From Candidatus Tidjanibacter faecipullorum (lineage in GTDB: Bacteria; Bacteroidota; Bacteroidia; Bacteroidales; Rikenellaceae), in contig DXCC01000003.1 in assembly GCA_019116245.1 (NCBI GenBank), forward strand, positions 1-64,000: 64,000 nt of DNA. The letters run 5' to 3'. Shown piece after piece: positions 16,850 through 25,508 of the stretch. The translations under genes and the position numbers were made by a program. Below the pieces are notes generated by a model. The model worked only from the letters and a program-made list of their open reading frames with translations. It searched no databases and was not told where the DNA came from. How positions within the stretch are numbered: the stretch's first letter is position 1; every line of letters begins with the position of its first letter.

Positions 16850-18403
16850 CTATCGCGATGCTTCGTTCTCGTTCTGTTGTTCCTCCAGCCAGCGTGCCAG
16901 CTCGGACAGGTTGTGCGCTGCACGGACCGGATCGGTCTCCATGGCCTTGCGGAAGTATTGCTCGGCCATGGCCGTATCGCCGCACAGCCAGTAGTAGATA
17001 CCCAGGTTGTTGGCGGCCATGGGGCCGTCGGCTACCTGCTCCAGACATTCGTGGGCCTGTTCCAGATCGCCCCGCACCAGGGCGGCCGATGCGGCGTTGA
17101 TGTTGGCCGACACGTCGTCCGGGAAGTAGCGCACGGCGATGTCATACTCCTTGCCGTACTGGTCGCGTTCGCGGGCAATGGTCTGGTCCGTATTCCGTTC
17201 GCGGGCCACGTCGTAGATCTCCTGCAGGCTCAGGTCCTGCGGATGCGAGGTCAGCCGGTCGGCACTTTCGTCCGGCGTGAAGGAGCGGACGCTGTATTCC
17301 ATCTCCAGTTCCATGCGCCGCAGTGTCGGGAAGAAGTGGGGGAGCAGGTAGTTGTATGTCCTGCCGCCGTGCAGTTCCATGAGGTGTTTCTCGCGGCCAT
17401 GCCACAGGTCGTAGCGGTCGATGATGGCGAGCACCTCGTCGCGGAAGCTCAGATCGCTGGCAGCCACCAGGGCGCGCAAGCCGTCCCAGTCTTCGCCGGC
17501 TCCCTGGCAGGAGATGGTGTTCCGATCCAGTCCGTAGTTGTCGGCCAGCCAGTCGCGCATGCCGTAGGCGCGGCGCTCCGACAGGTGCAGGTTGTGTTCG
17601 TAGGTATCCTCCGGCGAGGCGTAACCGGTGATGGCGATGCGGGTGATCCGGTAGGTGGCCGTATCGGTTGCGATCCGGTTGAGAATGCTGTCAATGTGGT
17701 GCAGTTCGGTCGCATTGTCGCCGAAATAGGACAGTACGCGGGATACGTTCACCGGATAGGTCAGCCGGACGGTGGCGGAGGCCGTGCGTTCCTTTACTGC
17801 CTCGGGTTGCGGCTCGAGGAAGGTGACGTTGGCTTCGTACAGCGGCAGGCTAACGACCGCCACGGGCAGGGGTAACCTGTCGTTCCGGTTGTCGTAGATG
17901 TATACGGTGTCGCGCCGGTAGCCCGGATGGAGCGGAATGCGCAATCCCTTGAGTGCTTTCAGGGTACTGCTGCAGCAGGTGAACAGGCGGGTCTCGATCA
18001 GCAGGACGGAGTCGGACGGGGTGGAGGGCATCAGCAGACTTTGCTCGTAATTCACGTAGTGTACGTCGTTCCCGCGACGGGCCAGGACGGTGTGCGCCAT
18101 TTCGGGGGTCTGTTGCGGGTCGAAGAACTGCCGGCGACGGAAGTAGCGGGCTTCCGTGGGGCGGAAATAGCCGATGGCGGGAAACGTCGTCTCGCCCAGT
18201 TTGGGAATCAGACCGATGTAGCGGCCTCCGCGGGGCAGCCGACCGGCAATGCGGGCCCGGAAGCGCAGTTGGAGGCTGTCGCCCTGCCAGCAGGCGCGTA
18301 TGCTGTCGTATGTGATCTCGGGCAGCTGGCGGTCGCGTCCCTTGCCTGCGCAGAGGGAGTGTGAGGCAACCAGCAGGAGCAATATCAGGATGATTCGTTT
18401 CAT
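16850..18403 (-). CDS. DUF3868-OmpA-TPR-like envelope protein (pilus locus 1)
   Basis: 517 residues from the Met at 18403, which starts directly at a signal peptide (KRIILILLLLVASHSLC); the longer frame adds 34 unlikely residues. The N-terminal beta region (about 25-210) is DUF3868-like. An OmpA-C-like peptidoglycan-binding domain follows at roughly 225-350, with IAITGYASPEDTYEHNLHLS and ERRAYGMRDWL, where relatives have N-x-x-L-S-x-x-R-A. The C-terminus has TPR-like helices (AANNLGIYYWLCGDTAMAEQ). Such proteins precede Mfa2/FimB in many Bacteroidales pilus loci and may tie the apparatus to the cell wall. It starts 4 bases after the DUF3575 stop. Confidence 0.85.
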   Translation of the reverse strand: MKRIILILLLLVASHSLCAGKGRDRQLPEITYDSIRACWQGDSLQLRFRARIAGRLPRGGRYIGLIPKLGETTFPAIGYFRPTEARYFRRRQFFDPQQTPEMAHTVLARRGNDVHYVNYEQSLLMPSTPSDSVLLIETRLFTCCSSTLKALKGLRIPLHPGYRRDTVYIYDNRNDRLPLPVAVVSLPLYEANVTFLEPQPEAVKERTASATVRLTYPVNVSRVLSYFGDNATELHHIDSILNRIATDTATYRITRIAITGYASPEDTYEHNLHLSERRAYGMRDWLADNYGLDRNTISCQGAGEDWDGLRALVAASDLSFRDEVLAIIDRYDLWHGREKHLMELHGGRTYNYLLPHFFPTLRRMELEMEYSVRSFTPDESADRLTSHPQDLSLQEIYDVARERNTDQTIARERDQYGKEYDIAVRYFPDDVSANINAASAALVRGDLEQAHECLEQVADGPMAANNLGIYYWLCGDTAMAEQYFRKAMETDPVRAAHNLSELARWLEEQQNENEASR

Positions 18404-18407
18404 GGCC

Positions 18408-19001
18408 TTAACCGATATAGAAGACAAAGGATACGCGGGCCTGGGTCGGTCCGAAGTAGTGCCGGTCGAAGGTACCGGTCTTTTTGCCGCAGGCGCCGCA
18501 GTCATACCGGTCGTAATGCAGGTAGACGTAGCCTACGCCCAGCGCCAGGTTCAATCCCCAGCGTTTGCCCAGTGCCCACTGGTAACCCACGCCGATGCCG
18601 CCGCCGGCGCCCCATCCCTGGTAGCGGCTGCCGTCGAGCGGCATCAACAAGCTGATGCCGCCGATATTGTATTGGCCGCCTACGGCATGGAGATCGACGT
18701 AGAACCGCTCGAAGGTGCGGCAGGTCCAGTAGCGCCACTCCGGACTGACGAGCCAGTGCATCAGCTTGGGGTTGACGGCGATGCCGGTGGAGGCGATCCG
18801 GTTGGGCAGTTTGAACGGGTTGTAGCCGACCGACAGGGCGACCGAGGTGCGGTTGCCGGTGCGCAGTTCGAGGGCTATGTTCGGTGAAGCGGTGGCCCAG
18901 TAGAGCGTATTCGTCGCTATGCCCACTTGTTGGGCCGAGACGTTCTGGACCGCGGACAGCGTCAGAAGACCGAATAGGAGGCTGACCAATATGCGTTTCA
19001 T
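18408..19001 (-). CDS. DUF3575 outer-membrane barrel protein (first gene of pilus locus 1)
   Basis: About 197 residues with a signal peptide (MKRILVSLLFGLLTLSA...VSA) and a small outer-membrane beta-barrel pattern: VGIATNTLYWATASPNIALE, then alternating aromatic strands and the closing F-G-P-T-Q-A-R-V-S-F-V-F-Y-I. This is the DUF3575 family. A CGACG loop adds two cysteines. An in-frame Met three codons upstream (19010), just after an AAAGGA, is an alternative start. DUF3575 genes lead many Bacteroidales fimbria operons, and the exact role is unknown. The 400-base AT-rich region upstream probably holds the operon promoter. Confidence 0.88.
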   Translation of the reverse strand: MKRILVSLLFGLLTLSAVQNVSAQQVGIATNTLYWATASPNIALELRTGNRTSVALSVGYNPFKLPNRIASTGIAVNPKLMHWLVSPEWRYWTCRTFERFYVDLHAVGGQYNIGGISLLMPLDGSRYQGWGAGGGIGVGYQWALGKRWGLNLALGVGYVYLHYDRYDCGACGKKTGTFDRHYFGPTQARVSFVFYIG

Positions 19002-19010
19002 GATTACCAT

Positions 19011-19439
19011 CAGTCCTTTCTTTTTTGTGCCGGCCCGAAGCGTCATGTCGTCGAGCCAACAGAATGTGCCAATAGCGGTTATGATTTGTAACTGCATATT
19101 TTTCGGCCGCACATATAGTGTCTTTTTATTATAAGTGTCCTTGTGGCGACAAATAGTCTATATGTTGATTATATTGTTGATAATGTGTGTATTATTTCTG
19201 TGTTTTGTGGGTCGGATAGAAAATGTTTATACAGTTATTCGTTTTTTTATGTTGTTTTTGGGTTTTTTGTGAATGTTGTTGCAATATTGTTTTATGGTAT
19301 AAAAAAATGCGAATATGTATGTTTGAATTGAATTTTTATTTCATTTATACCCATTATGTGTAAATAAAAATTCGGTACAAATAGTTGTGTGTATTTCTAT
19401 TTGAAAGTAAGGCGCGATCAATCGCATGCATGCGATCTG
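19011..19439. other. AT-rich intergenic region upstream of pilus locus 1
   Basis: About 430 bases, clearly AT-richer than the rest, especially 19080-19390. No credible gene is seen. It should carry the pilus operon promoter, but I find no clean TAnnTTTG on the minus strand. The octamer CAAATAGT occurs twice (near 19149 and 19378), which is one base off the -7 geometry. Such AT-rich leaders before pilus operons may be bound by regulators. Confidence 0.5.
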
Positions 19440-19955
19440 TCAGGCTAATCGGGGCCGTCGGGGGAAATAGGGGCGGGTTGCCTGCGGAATGGGCGCGATG
19501 GTTGCGGTTTTGGGTGATATGGGACCGGTGGAGAAGGTGATGCGGATGGCTGGCGGAGAAACAGTTGCGGCCGCCCCCGACCCATCGGGGGCGGCCGCAA
19601 ACGGCCTTCCATCGGGGAACTGTGCGGAGGCCGGCTGCAGGGCACGTTCCAGCACCTCGTCGCGGCCGGCCAGCACACCCTCCGGTGTCGGGAAGACCGG
19701 ATGGTCGATGCGGACGCCGCAACGTTGCGTTTTGCTGTCGTCGGGGTAATAGATGCCGAGGCCGGAGATGGAGGTTTGGTGTCCGCCCGGCAGCGGTGCG
19801 ACCGATACGTTGCCGTCCACCTCCAGGGTCATGGAACCGACCGTGCAGTCGTTCGGCAGCGTCTGGATGGTTGTGGCCGCATATTCGGCCTGGCTGATCG
19901 TATTGCCGTCCAGCAGGGCGATGACGCGGCCCGTGCCGCGGGGAAAACGACCCGG
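19440..19955 (-). pseudogene. S41 (C-terminal processing) peptidase relic
   Basis: The minus frame encodes RVIALLDGNTISQAEYAATT, then a DGNVSVAPLPGG segment, SGLGIYYPDDSKTQRCGV and PTPEGVLAGRDEVLERAL. These match the order of motifs around the catalytic serine (in SQAEY) and the C-terminal end of S41 tail-specific proteases. The frame is cut by a TAG at 19958-19956, only a few residues before the first strand, so the PDZ and N-terminal parts are absent. The C-terminal tail past DEVLERAL is low-complexity and runs through a 16-bp perfect inverted repeat. It is best read as a decaying remnant. Confidence 0.7.
19565..19600. repeat. Perfect 16-bp GC-rich inverted repeat inside the S41 relic
   Basis: Bases 19565-19580 are the exact reverse complement of 19585-19600, with a 4-base CCCA loop. 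The stem is nearly all G and C apart from its ends. No T-run on either side, so a simple terminator is not supported. Confidence 0.85.
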
Positions 19956-20048
19956 CTATCTTTTGGGGACGGAGCCCTTTGTGAAGCGATCGACGGGCAG
20001 CGCCTGTCGCTGCCTGCGCGTTGTGTTGGCCATGGTTGCTTTCGGCGG

Positions 20049-20720
20049 TCAGCGGGGTTTCACGGCACGCACCATGTGGTGTTTGCCGAGGGCGCCTGGC
20101 AGGCGGTGGACTTCCAGACCGGCTGCCCGCAACGCTTGCTTGACGCACCCTTTGGCGCTGTATGTCACCAGCATGCCGCCTGCAGCGAGCCGTGCGCAGA
20201 TGCGCCGGAAGAGCGCTTCGCTCCACAGTTCGGGTTGCGTGTCGGGCGCGAAGGCGTCGAAATAGACCAGGTCATAGTCGCCGACTTCCCAGGCCCCGTC
20301 GGGAGCGGTGAGGTCGGCGTCGTATTTGGTGAGCCGGAAGCGGTCGGTGATCGGCACCGGCATGTTCCACGGCGCGCGGTGCAGCGCGACGAAGCGCGGA
20401 TCGTCCGTATAGCCCAGCCGGCCGGCCATGTCGGGATCGACCGGATAGCGCTCCACGGTGCGGTAGTCGATCACAAGGCCGTGCTCCTCGCCGTAGCGGA
20501 GCGAGAGCCAGGCGTTGAGTCCGCTGCCGAATCCGACTTCCAGAATGCGCACGACGTTGAGCGGCAGGGCAGCCAGTCCGTTGGCGATATAGACGTGCGC
20601 GGCCTCGCCCACGGCGCCGCGCAGCGAGTGGTAGGTGTCGCCCAGCAGCGGGTGGCGCAGGGTGACCGAACCGTCGTCGGTCGGTTCCAGGGTCGGTGTG
20701 ATGGTGCGGAGGGGATGCAT
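20049..20720 (-). CDS. mnmD: tRNA U34 methyltransferase MnmD-like
   Basis: A 223-residue Rossmann methyltransferase of the MnmD/Methyltransf_30 type. It has the conserved opening TLRHPLLGDTYHSLRGAVGE, the SAM motif LEVGFGSGLNAWL (about 61-73) and YDLVYFDAFAPDTQPELW (about 149-166), then MLVTYSAKG. The family transfers the last methyl group in 5-methylaminomethyl-2-thiouridine at the wobble position of tRNAs. It is the stand-alone methyltransferase, not the MnmC fusion with the FAD domain, as usual in Bacteroidota. Predicted cytosolic. Confidence 0.92.
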   Translation of the reverse strand: MHPLRTITPTLEPTDDGSVTLRHPLLGDTYHSLRGAVGEAAHVYIANGLAALPLNVVRILEVGFGSGLNAWLSLRYGEEHGLVIDYRTVERYPVDPDMAGRLGYTDDPRFVALHRAPWNMPVPITDRFRLTKYDADLTAPDGAWEVGDYDLVYFDAFAPDTQPELWSEALFRRICARLAAGGMLVTYSAKGCVKQALRAAGLEVHRLPGALGKHHMVRAVKPR

Positions 20721-20760
20721 GCCGCAAAGATCGTTATTTTCCGGTGACGGCCGGATACGG

Positions 20761-20795
20761 AAAAGGCCGATCTCCGTTTCGGGGACCGGCCTTTT
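20761..20795. terminator. Terminator hairpin between SIMPL gene and mnmD
   Basis: AAAAGGCCG (20761-20769) pairs with CGGCCTTTT (20787-20795). On the minus strand it ends the SIMPL gene with a CCTTTT tail; on the plus strand it is followed by GTCTTTTTT. Confidence 0.8.
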
Positions 20796-20841
20796 GTCTT
20801 TTTTGGGGGGCGTCGCGGGGGAGGTGCCCCGGTTGCGGGCG

Positions 20842-21555
20842 CTACTCCAGCACGAAGCGTACGCTCACCGAGCACTCCACCTTCATGTCGCGGAACTCGA
20901 TGTCGGGCGCCGGTTCGGCAACGGCCTTGTTCTCGGTCATGGCTGCGGCGCGCATGACGGGCATGGCGACGTCGTAATAGATCGCATCGTTGCCGTAGTA
21001 GCTGTTGTCGTTGATGGTAAAGGCCTTGCCGACGCTCTGGCCGATGGCTCCGGCCAGCGTCTCGGCCGTCGTGCGGGCGTCGCGCATCGCCTCGGCCTTC
21101 AGCTCGGTGCGGATGGCGTCAAGGTCGCTGCGGGTGGCCTTCATCAGCCGCATGTCCGCCACGTTGATGTCGCCCAGCGATTCGTACACCCGGGCCAGCG
21201 TCGCGGCGTCGTGCAGCTTGAGGATGTAGCTTTTGCGCGTCTGCACGCGGTCCTTGCGCAGGACGTAGGTTTTCAGGTCGCCGCTCATGTCGCCCACCTG
21301 GAGGTCTTTCTCTACGTCGATGCGCAGGTCGCGCAGCCGGGCGATCATCTCGCGTTCCTGCTGGGCGAGGGTGGTTTTGCTGCCCTTGAGGGTGGATTCG
21401 TCGAGCGTGATGGCGACATAGATCTCGTCGGGGGTTACGGTACGTTCGGCACGGCCGGTTACGGCGACGTAGCTGTTGTAGTCATTGGCGGTTTGGGCGG
21501 CGGCTGCCGTCGTGAGGAGCAGCAGGCCGGCGGCCATCATCAGCATCTTTTTCAT
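20842..21555 (-). CDS. SIMPL domain periplasmic protein
   Basis: 237 residues with a signal peptide (MKKMLMMAAGLLLLTTAAAA) and then a SIMPL/DUF541 domain: VTGRAERTVTPDEIYVAITL near the N-terminus, a central helical part (LAQQEREMIARLRDL), and ARTTAETLAGAIGQSVGKAF near the C-terminal third. It ends in a beta strand, VECSVSVRFVLE. SIMPL proteins are periplasmic or surface proteins of unclear role, named from an IRAK-interacting mouse protein. The degenerate M23-like gene lies 103 bases upstream. Confidence 0.88.
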   Translation of the reverse strand: MKKMLMMAAGLLLLTTAAAAQTANDYNSYVAVTGRAERTVTPDEIYVAITLDESTLKGSKTTLAQQEREMIARLRDLRIDVEKDLQVGDMSGDLKTYVLRKDRVQTRKSYILKLHDAATLARVYESLGDINVADMRLMKATRSDLDAIRTELKAEAMRDARTTAETLAGAIGQSVGKAFTINDNSYYGNDAIYYDVAMPVMRAAAMTENKAVAEPAPDIEFRDMKVECSVSVRFVLE

Positions 21556-21658
21556 GATCGTAACTGTTTTTTGGTTCGTCTTTCTGTCTTAAGGATGCAC
21601 GAAGGGGGCAAATTCCATAAACCGAAGACGAAAAAATGGGTGCGGCGGGTTGCGCTTG

Positions 21659-22522
21659 CTATTCCTCCGCCTGGAGGAGCGAGCGGGTGACGCGGGCCTT
21701 GATGCGCTTGCCGTCGCGCAGGGTGCCCTTGCCGATGGGCAGCATGAAGGTCGGGTCGAGGTAGGCGGTCGTGGCGATCATCTGCGGGAAAAGGTGCGGT
21801 TTGCAGTTGGTGACGTAGCGGTAGAGCGCCACCTGTACGCCGTAGTGGCCGTCGGGCAGCTGTCCGGCCCGGGCCAGTACGGTGTCGGGCGTCACCGTGT
21901 CGCCGCAGGCCACCTGCAGCGACCCCTCAGCCAGCATCGTGTAGCTGGCCTGGGTGCCGTCGGCATGTTCCACGACGATGGTGTTGCCGCCCGTGCGCGT
22001 GAGTCCGAAACCTTCGATGCGGATCACCTGGCCGCGCCGCATGGCGTATACGTCGTCACCGGCCGCCAGCGTGAACTGCCACATGCGGAAGTCGGCCACG
22101 TTGGCACGCATCAGGCCCGCCTCGGCCGGTGTGAGGGCGGTGGCCAGGGCCGTCGTTCCGGCGGCAAAGGGCAGCCGGTAGACAAAGTCGGCATCGGGCC
22201 GGGCGTCGAGCGTGCCCTGCAGCCAGTCGGCCGTGAAGGTGGCCTCGGCCGGACGGGCGGCATCGCGCGGCAGGAGCGTGTAGAAGACGCCGCCCCGGGT
22301 GGTGGCGGTGACGGTGCTGCCTGCCTCCAGTTCGGTGGCGGCGACATTTTCCAGCCGGTCGAAGGTCATCCGGACGGTGAAGGTGCCACAGCCGTCGATG
22401 TCGGCCGTAAAGAGGAGCCGGTTGTCGGGGGCGACGGTCGTGTCGATCCCCACGCGGGGCGTCTGAGCTGCCGCGCAGAGGGCGGAAGCGCAGGCGATGA
22501 GGGTAAAGAAGGTCTTTTTCAT
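21659..22522 (-). CDS. Degenerate M23/LytM-like exported protein
   Basis: A 287-residue protein with a signal peptide (to about residue 19) and a C-terminal LytM-like fold at about 155-235: GDDVYAMRRGQVIRI, NTIVVEHADGTQASY and GDTVTPDTVLARAG line up with the M23 order. The zinc and catalytic residues are missing, however. The usual Y-A-H-L is YTML (194-197), and the final H-x-H is replaced by GHYGVQVALY (225-234). It is therefore likely non-catalytic, perhaps an activator or binding protein like EnvC/NlpD-type LytM domains. It lies 12 bases after rlmD and is probably co-transcribed. Confidence 0.75.
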   Translation of the reverse strand: MKKTFFTLIACASALCAAAQTPRVGIDTTVAPDNRLLFTADIDGCGTFTVRMTFDRLENVAATELEAGSTVTATTRGGVFYTLLPRDAARPAEATFTADWLQGTLDARPDADFVYRLPFAAGTTALATALTPAEAGLMRANVADFRMWQFTLAAGDDVYAMRRGQVIRIEGFGLTRTGGNTIVVEHADGTQASYTMLAEGSLQVACGDTVTPDTVLARAGQLPDGHYGVQVALYRYVTNCKPHLFPQMIATTAYLDPTFMLPIGKGTLRDGKRIKARVTRSLLQAEE

Positions 22523-22534
22523 GGCGTTGCGGGA

Positions 22535-23950
22535 TTAGTGTTCGAGGCGTTCGAGGCGGACGACGTTCTCCACGTGGTGGGTGTGGGGGAACATGTCTAC
22601 CGGCTGTACGGCCGTCACGCGGTAGTCGCCGGCCAGCAGGGCCAGGTCGCGTGCCTGGGTGGCGGGGTTGCAGCTCACATAGACGATGCGGCGCGGGGCG
22701 GCGCGCAGGATGGTGGCGATCACATCCTCGTGGACCCCTGCGCGGGGCGGGTCGAGGATCACCACGTCGGGCCGGCCGTGGCGGGCGATGAAGGCATCGT
22801 TCAGCACATCCTTCATGTCACCCGCGAAGAACGCCGTATTGCCGATGCCGTTCAGGGCGGAGTTGTGCTTGGCATCCTCGATGGCCTCCGGTACATATTC
22901 GATGCCCACCACGCGAGCGCAGTGGCGCGCCACGAAGTTGGCGATCGTGCCGGTGCCCGTGTAGAGGTCGTAGACCGTTTCGTCGCCGTGCAGGTCGGCG
23001 AAATTGCGGGCCACCTTGTAGAGTTCGTAGGCCTGGCGCGAGTTGGTCTGGTAGAACGATTTGGGGCCGATCTTGAAGCGCAGTCCCTCCATCTCCTCGA
23101 AGATGTGGTCGCGTCCGCTCCACAGCACGGCATCGATGTCGCCCGTCGAGTCGTTCAGCTTGGCGTTCACCATGTACATGAGGGAGGTGATGGCGGGGAA
23201 GCGGTCGCGCAGGTGGTCGAGCAGGGCGGCGATGCGGGGCCGGTCCTCCTCGGCGAAGACCACGATTACCATCACTTCGCCTGTCGAGGCGGTGCGGATC
23301 ACCAGGTTGCGCATCAGACCGCTGTGCTGGCGGATGTCGTAGAAGGAGTAGCCGTGCTCCTCGCAGAAGCGTTTGGTCTCCAGGCGGATGTCGTTCGACG
23401 GATCGGGCTGGAGCCAGCAGCGGTGCACGTCCATCACCTTGTCGAACCGGCCGGGGATGTGGAATCCGAGGGCGGCTCCGGCGTCGATGTCGCCACCGGC
23501 GGCCACCTCCTCGTAGGTCATCCAGCGGCGCGGGGCAAAGGTGAACTCCAGTTTGTTGCGGTAGAAGGTCGTTTCGGCTGAGCCGAGGGTGGGGGCCACG
23601 GGAGGCAGGTCGAGTTTGCCGATGCGGGTGAGCTGGTCGAAGACCTGCTCGCGTTTGAAGCGCAGCTGTTCCTCGTAGGGCAGGTTCTGCCATTTGCAGC
23701 CGCCACACACGCCGAAGTGCTCGCAGAAGGGCTCCACGCGCAGGGGCGAGCGGACAATGTAGCGCACCACGCTGCCCTCCATGAAGCGGCGCCGCTTGTT
23801 GTGTATCTGTACGTCCACCACGTCGCCCGGCACGGTCATCGGGACGAAGACGACCATGTCGTCATGGCGTCCCATCGCCTTGCCTTCGGCGGCCAGCGTG
23901 GTGATTTCCAGCCCCTCGATCAGGGGCAGTTCTCTTCTTTTTCTTGCCAC
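22535..23950 (-). CDS. rlmD: 23S rRNA (uracil-5-)-methyltransferase RlmD/RumA-like
   Basis: 471 residues: an N-terminal TRAM domain (about 8-65), then the iron-sulfur cysteines Cys76, Cys82, Cys85 (CEHFGVCGGCKW) and Cys178. The C-terminal SAM methyltransferase domain has VYDLYTGTGTIANF, VILDPPRAGVHE and the catalytic YVSCNPAT near the end. This set defines TrmA/RlmD-type uracil-C5 methyltransferases with a 4Fe-4S cluster. In Bacteroidota the target is assumed to be 23S rRNA, but a tRNA target cannot be excluded from sequence alone. First gene of the run rlmD, M23-like, SIMPL. Confidence 0.9.
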   Translation of the reverse strand: MARKRRELPLIEGLEITTLAAEGKAMGRHDDMVVFVPMTVPGDVVDVQIHNKRRRFMEGSVVRYIVRSPLRVEPFCEHFGVCGGCKWQNLPYEEQLRFKREQVFDQLTRIGKLDLPPVAPTLGSAETTFYRNKLEFTFAPRRWMTYEEVAAGGDIDAGAALGFHIPGRFDKVMDVHRCWLQPDPSNDIRLETKRFCEEHGYSFYDIRQHSGLMRNLVIRTASTGEVMVIVVFAEEDRPRIAALLDHLRDRFPAITSLMYMVNAKLNDSTGDIDAVLWSGRDHIFEEMEGLRFKIGPKSFYQTNSRQAYELYKVARNFADLHGDETVYDLYTGTGTIANFVARHCARVVGIEYVPEAIEDAKHNSALNGIGNTAFFAGDMKDVLNDAFIARHGRPDVVILDPPRAGVHEDVIATILRAAPRRIVYVSCNPATQARDLALLAGDYRVTAVQPVDMFPHTHHVENVVRLERLEH

Positions 23951-24003
23951 GTTTCTCTCTGTCGGTTGGGGACGGCGCCGATCGCACCGTCCGGGTTATG
24001 CCC

Positions 24004-24011
24004 CAAAATTA
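24004..24011 (-). promoter_or_regulatory. Bacteroidota -7 box for rlmD
   Basis: CAAAATTA on the plus strand reads TAATTTTG on the minus strand, matching TAnnTTTG, ~54 bases upstream of the rlmD start. No clear -33 element. Confidence 0.45.
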
Positions 24012-24062
24012 ACCAAAATTCCGGCACATGCCGCCGTCTCCGACCCTCCTCCGGGACGGATA

Positions 24063-24093
24063 TTGCAGGCCGAGGGGAAAATACGTATATTTG
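24063..24093 (+). promoter_or_regulatory. Bacteroidota promoter for the MBL-trmD-lpxB run
   Basis: TTG at 24063-24065 and TATATTTG at 24086-24093 are separated by 20 bases, a good -33/-7 match. The start codon is ~49 bases downstream of the -7 box. Confidence 0.7.
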
Positions 24094-24141
24094 TCATTCG
24101 GTAGGCGGGTCCGGTGCCCGCTCCGCAAAATCCTGCGATCT

Positions 24142-24807
24142 ATGAACATAGCACAACTGACTTTCAATCCTTTCCAGGAGAACACATATCTGCTCTGGGA
24201 CGAGACCGGCCAGGCCGTGATTGTCGATGCGGGCAACTACACCGAGCGCGAAACGGCCCAGCTGCTGCATTTCGTTGAGGAGAAGGGGCTGCAACCCGTG
24301 CTGGCGGTCAATACCCACGGTCACGTGGATCACCTGCTGGGAGTCGAGCGGGTCAAACAGGCCTACGGCATTCCCTTTGCCCTGCATGCCGAGGACCGCT
24401 TCCTTGTGGAGTCGGCGCCCACCCACGGTGCGCTGTACGGCTTCAAGGTCGATGCGGTGCCCGAGGTCGACCGCGAGCTGGCCGACGGCGACGAGGTGCG
24501 CTTCGGCAACACGGTGCTGCGCGTCATCCACACGCCCGGTCATACGCCCGGCCACATCTGTCTCTACGAGCCGAATGAGAAGGTGCTGCTGACGGGCGAC
24601 ACGCTTTTCCACGAGAGCATCGGCCGCACCGACCTGCCGGGCGGCAACTACGGCTGGATCATGAAGAGCATCATCGACCGCATCCTGCCCCTGGGCGAGG
24701 AGACGGTCATCTATCCCGGTCACGGGCCTTCGAGTACGCTGGGCCACGAGATGCACTACAATCCGTTCATTACCGAAGTGATGGAGGGCGAAGTCCGTCC
24801 CGTCTAA
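24142..24807 (+). CDS. MBL-fold metallo-hydrolase (glyoxalase II-like)
   Basis: 221 residues from the Met at 24142; the frame upstream crosses the promoter, so earlier Mets are rejected. The metal-binding motif THGHVDH is near 59-65. Further ligands are in HTPGHTPGH, LLTGDTLFHESIGRTDLPGG and the C-terminal YPGHGP. This is the glyoxalase-II-like group that hydrolyses thioesters such as S-lactoylglutathione, but as Bacteroidota generally lack glutathione the real substrate is open. First gene of a tight plus-strand run with trmD 12 bases downstream. Confidence 0.9.
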   Translation: MNIAQLTFNPFQENTYLLWDETGQAVIVDAGNYTERETAQLLHFVEEKGLQPVLAVNTHGHVDHLLGVERVKQAYGIPFALHAEDRFLVESAPTHGALYGFKVDAVPEVDRELADGDEVRFGNTVLRVIHTPGHTPGHICLYEPNEKVLLTGDTLFHESIGRTDLPGGNYGWIMKSIIDRILPLGEETVIYPGHGPSSTLGHEMHYNPFITEVMEGEVRPV

Positions 24808-24819
24808 AACCGCGGAGCC

Positions 24820-25497
24820 ATGCGTATTGACATATTGACCGTCGTTCCCGAGCTGCTGGTGTCGCCGCTCAACGAGTCGATCCTCAAGCGGGCCCAGAAA
24901 GCGAGGCTGGTGGAGATCGTGATCCACAACATCCGCGACTGGACGACCGACAAGCACCGCCACGTGGATGACTATCCCTTCGGGGGCGAGGCGGGTATGG
25001 TGATGAAACCCGAACCCGTCTTCCGGCTCATCACCCACCTGCAGTCGGAGCGTCACTACGACGAGGTGATCTTCACCACGCCCGACGGCATCCAGTATGA
25101 CCAGCAGGAGGCCAACCGCCTCTCGACGCTGGAGAATATCATTATCCTGTGCGGCCACTACAAGGGGGTGGACTATCGCATCCGCGAGCACCTCATCACG
25201 CGCGAGATCTCCATCGGCGACTATGTGCTGACGGGGGGCGAACTGGCGGCGGCGGTGATTGCCGACAGCGTGGTGCGGCTGTTGCCCGGTGCCATCGGCG
25301 ACGAGGAGTCGGCGCTGACCGATTCGTTTCAGGACAACCTGCTGGCGCCGCCCGTCTATACGCGGCCGGCGGAGTTCAACGGCTGGCGGGTGCCCGAGGT
25401 ACTGCTGTCGGGCCACGACGCCCGCATCGAGGAGTGGAAACTGGAGCAGGCGCTGGAGCGTACCCGCCGCCTGCGTCCCGATCTGCTGGAAAAGTAA
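24820..25497 (+). CDS. trmD: tRNA (guanine-N1-)-methyltransferase TrmD
   Basis: 225 residues of the SPOUT family. [13 protein letters not shown] is the typical start. The [18 protein letters not shown] loop, [14 protein letters not shown] and [16 protein letters not shown] form the trefoil-knot SAM site. It methylates G37 of tRNAs to prevent frameshifting. It is often linked to rimM or ribosomal genes in other phyla; here it sits between an MBL hydrolase and lpxB, 11 bases before the latter. Confidence 0.97.
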   Translation: MRIDILTVVPELLVSPLNESILKRAQKARLVEIVIHNIRDWTTDKHRHVDDYPFGGEAGMVMKPEPVFRLITHLQSERHYDEVIFTTPDGIQYDQQEANRLSTLENIIILCGHYKGVDYRIREHLITREISIGDYVLTGGELAAAVIADSVVRLLPGAIGDEESALTDSFQDNLLAPPVYTRPAEFNGWRVPEVLLSGHDARIEEWKLEQALERTRRLRPDLLEK

Positions 25498-25508
25498 ACG
25501 ACCATCTT

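Noticed and set aside
19354..20226. 290-codon minus-strand frame near the S41 relic
   Set aside because: It is in a different frame from the protease motifs and is Arg/His/Pro-rich, with no family features.
21650..23581. Long plus-strand open frame opposite rlmD and the M23-like gene
   Set aside because: Shadow frame; both minus genes have clear motifs and signals.
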